Assembly: GCA_032622095.1 (NCBI GenBank)
Contig: CP136061.1
Span: forward strand, 168,893,107-168,957,106
Length of the DNA stretch: 64,000 nucleotides
Source: Siphonodentalium dalli
Taxonomy: Eukaryota > Mollusca > Scaphopoda > Gadilida > Siphonodentaliidae
Direction of reading: 5' to 3'
Shown here: one piece after another, positions 45,813-55,448 of the stretch
Layout of the letters: every line of letters starts with the position of its first letter
How positions within the stretch are numbered: position 1 is the stretch's first letter
Notes under the pieces: model-generated
Seen by the model: only the letters and a program-made list of their open reading frames with translations
Database searches by the model: none
Told to the model about the DNA's origin: nothing
Made by a program: the position numbers and the translations under genes

Positions 45813-47221
45813 TTCACAATCTGCATATTCAATTATCACTAATTGTTTAGTATTTTGTTGGCAAGCCATTGTGCAGTGCAATTTCTTCACTATTTATCTA
45901 TTCGTTACGCGATTGGTGGATTCCCTTTAAGCTCCACTCATGGCCTGTCAATCATATTAAACAGGCAGATTCAAACTTCTCGCTGGGTCATGTTATTGGG
46001 TTAAATGATTTTTTATCCCCCACAAAATGAAATTTGCAGGGGATATAGGAATGGGTTCCTTCCGTCTGTCCGTCCGTCTTTGTAAGAGTCATAACTTGAA
46101 CAAATGTCAACGGATTTCAAAGATATTTGGTATATGAGCCATATATATAGGCCGTATATTTTTACCGGAGTTATTGGACTTTGTTTTATTATTTTTGTCG
46201 AATTTACCAAATAGCAAATAGATGATGTCACAGGGCTCATTTCCACAAATCTCAACGGATTTCAAAGATATTTGGTATATGAGTTCACTTGACCAGTATC
46301 TAGAACAAGTTCGCAAACCAGGTCCGGCCGGATATTTTAAGGGGACTTAGGGGTCATCTCAAAACTACTATCGGGATCCCGATAAATATCCCGATAGGAT
46401 TCCGATAACTCAAAACTATCTTCTAAATTTCCCGATAGATTCCGATAGAGCGGTCACCATTTCCCGAAAATATTCCGATACCGCATCTAAATATTCCGAT
46501 AACGCGCTGATTTCCCGAAAATTTCCCGAAAAATTTCCGGAAGTAACGTATCGTATTACCAACTTTCCGATAATTTACCCATTTATTTCAAGAACAATTA
46601 GGCCTATGTCTGTTTTGATAATCGACGAATCGAGCATGTTGTTTTATTTATGTTTCCGGTTCTATTTGTTGTCATTACTTTTGGATTCGTCCACAGCCTC
46701 CTTCGTAAGCATATTTTTATTGGGGTGGAAGCTTGTTTAAAAGAATTAAAACTCTACACGTTTCAAGTTTTGATTCCAAGTTATTAAATTGTCCATTGAA
46801 TTCTTTTTGCATATTATTCATACAGCACATATCTCCTAGAAACGCTCTGAAGGAAACATAAAAAGAAATGGTTTCATAAAGGTAGTATCCCTTCAACACT
46901 AACAATAGACTGTTCCAAAGTGAACGTGATAAAAAATTGAAATATATATTTGATAAAACTCTTTTGGCCCTAGAAATGTTCTCAAATAAAACTGTCATTT
47001 GATTTGATTTTTTCCCTCATTCATCACAAGATCATATGAATAATATTTTATTTTAATACACTGAGTGAGCAATTTTGAGAATTCAATAAAGTTTTGATCG
47101 AAAAGTTCGACAACATTTTCGATTTTCTCTTCAGTTACACGTCCCAACGTCACGCCAATTCAGCCCAATATTGTGGGCACGGGGATTGCCTGGATTAGTA
47201 CCCAAATAAATTATGTTGTTA

Positions 47222-48182
47222 AAGCGCATTGACAAATACATAATCTTGAGTATATTCTCCACACTATAATCGAAAAATACAAAGGAATGGACACATGATT
47301 CAATCCAAATTGTTTATTTAAAAAACACTCCCGCCAAGAAACCCCCACTGATGACGTGCACAAAAAATATGTACCTACAGTAAACACGTGTTTACGTGTT
47401 GTTGGAAATTGGGGCGCACAATGGGGACTCATTTATCATGGCTATATCTATTACCCATTCGGTAATTCATAAATGACATTCATTGCAAATTCAAACAGAA
47501 TATATCTTAGATTTAGTATTAGTATCAATTTACCATTTATCGAATGTTGTCATTGAACTTATTGATCAGCTGATGACGATGAAAAAATCTAGGAACCTTG
47601 TCGACGTCATTGTAGCAATGATAAAATACTGTAGCACAAATTTATGTGCATCGGCCGTTTTGTTCTCTCGTTTGATTAATAAAATTATAATTCTGCGCGC
47701 ATTGACAATTACATAATCTTGAGTATATTCTCCACAATGTAATCTAAAAATACAAAGGAATGGACACACGATTCAATCCAAATGGTTTATTTAAAAAACA
47801 CTCCCGCCAAGAAAGATCAAGAAACGCCCACTGATAACGATCGAGTGCAGAAATTTGTACCTGCGAACACGTGGTGTTGGAATGTGGGGCGCACAATGGG
47901 GACTGTCATCTATCATGGCTATAAATATTAGCCATTCGGTAATAAATAAATGACATTCATTGCAAATTCAAGCATAATATATCTTAGATTTAGTGTTAGT
48001 ATCAATTGACCATTTATCGAGTGTTTCCATTGAACTTATTGATCAGCTGATGACGATGAAAACACCTCGGAACCTTGCCGACGTCAGCGCAACAATAATA
48101 AAATACTGTATAGCACAAATGTGCATCGATCGGCCGTTTTGTTCTCTCGTTTGATTAATAAAATTATTATTCTCCGCGCATT
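47222..48182. repeat. ~480-bp tandem duplication inside element C
   Basis: 47222-47700 and 47699-48182 are co-linear (CTTGAGTATATTCTCCAC, ACACTCCCGCCAAGAAA, CTTATTGATCAGCTGATGAC, GGCCGTTTTGTTCTCTCG) with moderate divergence. Confidence 0.85.
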
Positions 48183-48419
48183 AACACTGCCAAATACTCA
48201 AGTAAATTGGCCATATCATGATGTGAAAAATCAAAGAAATGACATTGTATAACATTAGTTACTTTTATTTGAACACAAGAGTTCACGAGACAAACGCGGC
48301 TATTTTTAAATTGAAAGTGCTGCATTTACCGCGAATTACTTATCGGCACTGTCTTGTCATTTTATATTGAATCCGGGCTTTGACCTTGAATTGACCATTT
48401 TGAAGGTCAAGGTCAGGTG

Positions 48420-48510
48420 GGGTCAAACACCAACACCCCAAAAATGGTGGAAATCGGCCCAGCGGATACCGGGAAATCAGCCCAGCGGATACCGAGATAC
48501 CCTATGCATC
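48420..48510. repeat. Short tandem motif AAATCGGCCCAGCGGATACC
   Basis: Two near copies of the motif (AAATCGGCCCAGCGGATACC, AAATCAGCCCAGCGGATACC) in a locally GC-richer patch. Confidence 0.6.
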
Positions 48511-49017
48511 AAATTTCGTCCGTAAAAATCCGCCAGTTTAACCCGATTTGATTTCCACTCAAGTATATAAACGCGCCTCATATACACATGCTCATTAATT
48601 ATCAAGTTTCAACGTAAAGATAAATTACCATCGGTGCCCGAGATATCGCCAAGACGTCTGAAACAGTCAAATGCAGCGGCCGGTTATTAAGCGTTAACGT
48701 GATCTAACGTTATGACCTCTAACGACGTCATAGAAGTTACGCATTGTTTTTATCCTGATGGAAGATAGTACCACTTCTTCTTGATAATTGAGGCAGATAA
48801 CTAAAACGGATACATACGCATTATATATCGTTGGAAAGAGGAAACACGAAAGATTCTCAGTGTCATTATTATGACTGGCATTTTATTATTCGCGCTGTTT
48901 CGAATCGATTTGTAAGCACCGAACTCAAATGAAAGTCCCGTAACACAGCGTAAAAACAGATTTGACCTCGGCACGTGAAAAGTTGACCTCGGATCTGAAA
49001 ATCAATAGGCCTATGTT

Positions 49018-50383
49018 CACACGGCACAATCGTTTCGACGATTCTACGACCAATTCCACGATTCTGCGGCTTGACAACCACGGTGCTGCGGCAATTTAAC
49101 GATTCTGCGACCAGGCTGATGCGATAAACACGAAAAAAACATTAAGAAATGAATAATTCCAGAAATATAGACAGTTATGTACCACATATTAGGTACGGTG
49201 ATCTTCGATTCGATAATCGGTAGAGAGTTAAGCACTAGACAGTTAGCACAACAATAAATAATCTTTGACACAAATAGACCAGTTGTTTTGGATTTTCACT
49301 GTGTGAAATTCGTCTTTAGAGTTGAGAAAATATATATAATGTCCTATAAAATTGAGTGGAAACCAAATAATAACATAGCCATACGTCTTTGTTTGATTTT
49401 TCACAACTGATGTTAACCTCAGTTCTGTGATTGATGGCGCTGTGTCCATATTTGTGGGGGGGGTATCATCGCACTCAATTGACAACGCCGAGTAGTCGAC
49501 TATGACAACGACGATTGTGAGACCAGCACTTGAAATTTCATTAAATTGTGCTCACGAGAAGTCGTTTTCTAATGAATGTCACGCTCGCTATAGACATGAA
49601 TACGCATATGAATCACACGACCTCAAGGCTACGAGATTAAGACTCTTTTATTTGGAGCCAGCTGTGGAAAATAAAGTAATGTCGAATCGTATATTGCTAT
49701 ACTGTACAGGTTTAATTTCCATATCTGTGCACCACACATTACATGATTTAAATTTTCCGCCTATCCAACTTTCCTTCCCTCTGTCTGTATGCCTATATAA
49801 CTAGCAGCCGACTCACAATGCCTCGGTATTTTCGTATACAAATGAAAATTACCGTTCAACGAGTCGCACAATCGTCATTGTCATGGTCGAAGCGGGGCGT
49901 TGTCAAATAGTTGACACTGTTACTGGATGTCTGTGTGTAGTTTAATCGAATATTGCGTCAACGTAGGTACGAATTTGACAAATAATACATTTATGCTTAT
50001 CAAAGCTTACGTTGGATGATAATTTTCGCACTGTTAATGTCCCCTCGTAGCCCAAGAAACGACTTTTTGCGATCGGTTCGTGGTTCGATCGGATTATCCA
50101 GACTTGACCGAGCCGATTGTGACTCATTTTATGTATTGATCGCATCTTCGTATGTATTCCGTGAGTCAACCTGGTGGATCTGCAAAGTCTACTCTACACA
50201 ATGCATACAAGAAGAAGCCCACTTTTATCGTCCCAATTCAGTAAAAGGCCCCATTCTCTAAGTTTGTCATAAAATATCACTATAATAAGGCCGCAGAATC
50301 GTTGAACTGCCGTAGCACCGTGGTTGTCAAGCCGCAGAATCGTGGAATTGGTCGTAGAATCGTCGAAACGATTGTGCCGTGTG
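49018..50383. mobile_element. Nested TIR element with ~95-bp ends
   Basis: Flanked by ATGTT on both sides (49013-49017; 50384-50388). Ends are CACACGGCACAATCGTTTCG on both strands, with inverted similarity over about 95 bp (49018-49111; 50288-50383) including GATTCTGCGGCTTGACAACC. Interior lacks a transposase. The 5-bp duplication and CAC end could suggest a Transib-like origin, but this is weak. Confidence 0.8.
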
Positions 50384-52531
50384 ATGTTACTCCTGGCCCG
50401 AAAATACCCCCCACATACCAAGTTTCATCGAAATCGGGTCTTCCAAAATATATAATAGATATGATTGCTCAAAATTTCACTAAGAGAAAGCACTTTTCTC
50501 GATCGTAAGATACAATGTAGGCACGAAAGAATTGTTTAATTTATTAATTGCACAAGATATGTGCGGTACGAATGTATTGACTGCAATGTCAAGGTCAAAA
50601 ACCGGTGCGCCAAATTGAAGTAAACAAAAAAACACGTGCGTTGTATTCGATGGCACAATGTTGACTAGTTTGGACTAATAATGCAGTCAATTGTAACTGA
50701 ATTTACACGTAACTATCCAAGAGTTGATAGGCCACTTGATGATTTATTTTATGTTTCATTTCACCACGTAGCCATGGCTTAAAACATTAATAAATCACCC
50801 AATGCCGGTAAACAAAAATGCAATTGCCATGATTGCGTTATAAAGCACATCAAATGCTGCATGGACATCGCACATTCCAATATAAATTTCGCCTAGGCTA
50901 TGTATATTCGGAATATAGGCCTACGTGTACACAGGCCCGATATTTTTTTTAAGCTTGAGTTGTCCCATGTTTGAAATTGTTTTATAAATCCGTTCACTGT
51001 GTGAAATCTTCAAGACGTATTACTCTGCAATGCCACGTGTGTTGTTCCCAGAAACGTAAATATTGATGACCCCAATTCCTGGAATCGGGCTAAAAATAGA
51101 ACATACGACATCTCGTGTTAAGACTGCACTCGATTGTGCATGCATTAATTGTGTCGTCGGCGATTCGCGATTAAATACAAATCTTTTACATTTGCCATAA
51201 TATATGTATTTCTTTATTTCCTCCATATTTAAAAGTCGGATGTATTTAAACATATTACAAACACAAGCTTTGAAGATAGTATAGGCCTACAACTGCATAC
51301 ATATTTGGGTATGCTCCCTGTGAATTGATTTAATGATTTTGAAGATTTCCCGATGGGTGGGGTGTATTGTCCGGGTAAAATACCGATATTGTACGTAGCA
51401 CCCACTGATCACCACAGTATAACATATAATAGTTCTACGACACGTGTCCCCTGATACTTTAAAACTTTATACTAACGATTTCTCATATTAGGAAAATCAA
51501 TAATAAAGATAGGCCTATAAAACATAAAATCGCGATAAAAGTCCGGAGTAATCCCGATACAGAAACTTTCCAAACAACATGCATGCGTTGTTTTCGGAAT
51601 ATGATACTCCGAAATGAAAGTAAACTCCGATAGAATCCCGATAGACTATGTAAATATTCCGATAATTTCCCGAAAAACGTTGCGTCATTTCCCGATAATT
51701 TCCCGATAACTGTATATATATGCTATCGGGATCTATCGGGAAATAGGCTGATTTCCCGATAGGAGTTTTGAGATGACCCCTTATTGGACTTTGTGTGCAA
51801 ATGGACAACGTCACAGCTAGGGCTCATTTCCACAAATGTCAACAGATTTGACAGAATTTTGGTATATGAGTTCACCTGACCAGTATCTAGAACGAGTTCG
51901 CAAACCAGATTCGTCTGTCCGTCCGTCTGTCTGTCTGTCCGTCCCGAATTTGTAAGAGTTATAACTTGAACAAATGTCAACGGATTTCAAAGATTTTTGG
52001 TATATTCGTTCCCATGACCAGTACCTAAAATGAGTTCGCAAGCCAGGCTTTTTGACAAAATCCCACCTCTTGTTTAGCACATAATGAGAACGCAAGCATT
52101 ATTGAGAATGCACAATTCAGCAGGGGATACCGCCATCTGCGACTGCTTGTTAAATTTTGTTTCAACACAATTGGATTATGCTTCTGTACATTTAATTTAG
52201 CCTCCCATAATATTTGACTATTTTCTCCCCAGTGGACTGTGATTGGAAATGTTTCTCGCTGTAAATAATGATGAATATACAAATAACGATCATCCGACAT
52301 CATTATCATGGACATTTCACAGCAAAATAATAATAAAAAATGTAATCTAAACGAAATGGGACATGCATAACAACAATACAGTTAATCAATTGCGTCCGCT
52401 TGGAGTATACTGTACCAGGTCTATTTTGTGTCAATTTCCAATGACTGAAATAAGCTCCGGCCGAATCACAGTTTAATACTGGACATAAAGTCCCAAAAAT
52501 AAGGTTTTAATCGAATTTATAAATCGGTATA

Positions 52532-52770
52532 CTAATATAAGGAACTCAAGTTATGAAAGAATTACCAAATGTCCAGACAAACATATCCCAAATACAAGCA
52601 CAAAACACAAAATTCTGGGCATATGTCGCCTGTTTCCTATAAATAACATACCGGTACTGAGCTACAACTCTGCAGCGATAAAATCATTCCTGACGCCAAA
52701 TTAACGGAGTTTAAAACATTTTTCACCATTAGCAACGAGTGATGAATTTCCGCTTGTAATTTGACAAGGT
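52532..52770. other. Mixed sequence ending in a GGTCCC/TTA terminus
   Basis: CGCTTGTAATTTGACAAGGTCCC then TTA near 52770 is the same terminus as at 1418 and 18670, inverted. The other end of this copy is not visible. Confidence 0.5.
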
Positions 52771-53110
52771 CCCTTAGGTTGGAAATTTTCAAAAGTTTGA
52801 GAGCTTAAAGTACCGGTAACAGTTGTAAAAGAGGGATGTGCAAAAGAAATTTTGTGAACTTAGTACTGTGGTCTGGTTGTCTTGTTTAAAAAAGGTAAGG
52901 GGTTGGAGATTTGTCAGTTGTGTGCATTTATAAATTTCAAGATGAAGAGCCCTATTCATCTGAGAACCTCCAGCTATGTCCATGTTTAGACCTATTTGTC
53001 TTAAGTGAGTTGGTCAATGTACTGACTGTTATAGTCATCAGAGTCCCAGTCTTCTCAGTCTTTACAGTCTGGTGAGCGACCCCAGTCATTGACTGTCTTA
53101 TTTAGCTGCC
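52771..53110 (+). repeat. Family 1, 3' half
   Basis: Parallels 45170-45510, ending with AGTCCCAGTCTTCTCAGTC, CAGTCTGGTGAGCGACCCC and GACTGTCTT. Confidence 0.65.
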
Positions 53111-53399
53111 TGTAGCATCCTCTACAAATATTATTGATGTCAGACTCAAGCTTCAGAGACAAATCTATTGTCAACCCTATGTTCCTGGCTAAATCCGCAC
53201 GACCAACGGAACTGACTCCAATAGTTAGGGTGGCACAGACAAGGAGATGGATAATCTTTTAGAAATAATAAGAAGCTTGGTTTTTGAATTGTTCATTTTG
53301 AGAGTGAAGCTTCTCATCTAGTTCTTAACTGCGGTGATACCATATTTCCTTGATCATTTTTCAAATTTATTTATTATAATAATGTGATACATTGATGGA

Positions 53400-53834
53400 A
53401 AGAGCTCTGTACATGTATCCATCTGCGCAAGTGCTATGGTTGTATCAGATGGTGTAGGTTTGAAAGATATGTATATCTGGGTGTCGTCTGCATAGAAATG
53501 GTAACGTTAATACACCAGTTTGCGGAACAAGCTCCCAAGAGATGTAGACTGTACATAATATCGGCCCAAGGACAGATCCTTGGGGCACACCATTTTGATT
53601 TGAGAGATACTATGAGAATCATAGCAGAGTCTTTCAACCCATGCTGGCATATATGATATGAGGATGTCGTGGTCAAAAGTATCGAAGGTTGCTGAGAGAT
53701 CCAGTAATACACACGCAGTATTATGCACACGCAGTAATGTTGTTCGGTACTATCTACTGATTTATTGGCAGATGGGTGTGATTCAAGAAGACCATTTAAC
53801 TCCAGATGTGACTGCAGCTGTTTTGTCAGGACAT
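53400..53834 (-). pseudogene. CR1/jockey-group LINE RT fragment
   Basis: Minus-strand pieces in three frames follow RT order: KQLQSHLELNGLLESH (thumb-proximal N side), ACVLLDLSATFDTFDHDIL (box A), a degraded QGS..GP box, and HFYADDTQIYISFKPTPSDT (box C, catalytic YADD at 53483-53494). At least two frameshifts make it non-functional. It ends exactly at the DIRS left terminus. The sequence beyond the DIRS right terminus does not continue it, so it was 5'-truncated or the junction was deleted. Confidence 0.8.
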
Positions 53835-54031
53835 TTATCAGATTTGGACACAAGTCCAAATTTTCATAGAAAACTATACTTACCTGACGAAAACCCTTTA
53901 GAATTACCCCCCTTGGCGCATTAATAACTCGCCCGCTTCCGATTCCGGGTTGTGACTTTTTAGTCCAACCTCGATCCGGAATCGGTAACCCACACCATAT
54001 TTGATTCAGATTCCTGGAGGCGTTTGAAAAG
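53835..54031. repeat. DIRS left inverted terminal repeat
   Basis: Shares with the right ITR, in inverse orientation, GTTTGAAAAG..., AATATGGTGTGGGTTACCGA and ACCTGACGAAAAC. The outermost ~45 bp (GGACACAAGTCC hairpin) are unique to this side and match the first half of the internal region. Confidence 0.9.
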
Positions 54032-54072
54032 CTCCAGGGAACATCATCAATGGGAGGTGGGTTGGGACGCTA

Positions 54073-54179
54073 TTCGTCAGGTAAGTATAGTTTTCTATGA
54101 AAATTTGGACTTGTGTCCAAATCTGATAATTTTCTAACGAAAACTATCTACTTACCTGACGAAAACGCTTTAGAATTAT
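54073..54179. repeat. DIRS internal complementary region (circle junction)
   Basis: 54073-54127 is the reverse complement of the left outer end (TTCGTCAGGTAAGTATAG... to CTGATA). 54128-54179 is the reverse complement of the right outer end (CTAACGAAAACTATCTACTT...). The two halves meet at about 54125-54133 (CTGATAATTTTC), reproducing the junction of a closed circle. Confidence 0.92.
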
Positions 54180-54441
54180 TTCTGATTCCAGAGCTGCTCC
54201 TCTGGTTGATGATGTTGGTCTTCTCCGTGCATAAGCGATCTGTTGCTTGTGATCTGATACACGTCTGATATATATCAGTATACTGTTCATATATATATAT
54301 ATATAAAAAAAAAATTCTTTTTGCATTTAAAAACAAATTCCTTCACCATAAACATATGTACATAGATATGCTTCTTTGGTGAACCTCACACCAAACTTCC
54401 ACTGGGTATTTCCAACTGAAACTCGCCAGTCTCGGATTCTT
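54180..54441. other. DIRS 3' non-coding segment
   Basis: Includes an (AT)n and A run at 54289-54313. No gene. Confidence 0.6.
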
Positions 54442-55448
54442 TCAGGTCTTTAGCACAGAGACATTGATGTCTCGCAAATAGAAATTTACAAATGTTGACG
54501 GACAAGTCCAGTCAGCACAGTCCATTATGTCTTTCAACGAAGCTCCTTTGAACAGAGCCCAAGAAGGACCTAATGCTCTTGTAGAATGTGCCTTCACTTT
54601 ATGCTGATCACTGTTTGATCTGGAATTAGGATAAGATTTCATAATTGTGTGAACAATCCAATTGGAAATTGTCTGCGAAGTAGCAGGAGTATTGGGTTTA
54701 TTTATTGTAAGAAACAATTGATTTTGCTTTGTTAGATTTTCCTTTCTAAATTGCTTTGTCCTTTCCATGTATACCATCAGTACCCGCCTGGGATCTAAAA
54801 GTTCATTTTCTGTGAAAGCTGGGACAAAAATAGTTGGGTTTATGTGTGAAATTCTATCTTGTTTGGCAAGGCCATGCCTAATGAAGGTCACCCCTTTGTC
54901 TCATATTCTGACCGAACCTTCCCCTAACCTGAGAGACTGCAAATCCCCACACCTGCGAAAGGTTGTAATAGCAATTAGGAATATTATATTGTTTTCCATG
55001 TTAAATGCTTTAATGAGGTTTTGTCTAATGGCTCAAATGGGGGTTTTTGTAACATGTCTAGTACTAGATGGAGATCCCAGTCAGGTATTTTACTGAGTCG
55101 TTTTTCAGGAGGTCTGGAATTGAACACTCCTTTTAGAAGCTTGACAATGTGTGGATGTTGTCCAATCGGTATATTATCTACTCTTGGTAATATATTAGAC
55201 AACATTGACCTGTAGCCAGAAATAGTTCTATATTTTAATTGTGCATCAAACAATTCTGCCAAAAAATTTCCAGCATCATTTAAAGATGCTGAATAGGGAT
55301 TAATTTCCCTAGCACTGCACCAATTATTGAATCTTCTGAATTTGCATTGATAGTCTTTATGTGTGTTAGTTCTCCACGATGTGGACAATAATTGTCTAGC
55401 CCCTTTTGAAAATCCTCTATCTTTCAACTGTTGGTCGAGATTTTCCAT
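54442..55448 (-). pseudogene. DIRS tyrosine recombinase, frameshifted
   Basis: ATG at 55448, overlapping the RT stop by 25 bp, gives a 154-residue N-terminal part (MENLDQQLKDRGFSKGARQL...; core-binding fold with RTISGYRSMLSNILP). The frame is lost near 54990, where AATATAATAT looks like a 5-bp tandem duplication. The other frame continues through FRRCGDLQSLRL, which carries the likely first catalytic Arg, to a TGA at 54903-54901. It then runs on as the 149-residue C-terminal part with HSTRALG (H-x-x-R) and NFYLRD (putative nucleophile Tyr). The enzyme would integrate the circular DIRS DNA by strand exchange. The frameshift and the stop make this copy inactive. C-terminal length and motifs match DIRS/Ngaro recombinases. 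Confidence 0.85.

Larger units (their letters stand above)
46350..51780. mobile_element. TCCCGATA element C, complete copy with TTA duplication
   Basis: TTA precedes 46350 and follows 51780. Ends are GGGGTCATCTCAAAACTACT and, reversed, GGGGTCATCTCAAAACTCCT. The terminal ~200 bp on each side are packed with TTCCCGATA/TATCGGGA motifs. TTA targets suggest the PIF/Harbinger superfamily, but no transposase ORF is visible. Internally it has a ~480-bp tandem duplication and another TIR element. Copies A, B and D are partial relatives. Confidence 0.8.
46015..52149 (+). repeat. Helentron-like family 4, split by a larger element
   Basis: Starts ATCCCCCACAAAATG...TTTGCAGGGGATA (imperfect hairpin), then a TCTG/TCCG array (46062-46078). 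Cores carry CATAACTTGAACAAATGTCA and GATTTCAAAGATATTTGGTA. Resumes at 51784 with another core and TCTG array (51903-51940), ending CTGCGACTGCTTG before a T. Contains element C between 46350 and 51780. Confidence 0.7.
45813..52531 (+). repeat. Family X, copy split by a nested insertion
   Basis: 45813-46014 and 52150-52531 together reproduce 1-564 in the opposite orientation. The insertion lies within a T run (GATTTTTT / TTAAATTT). Confidence 0.8.
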
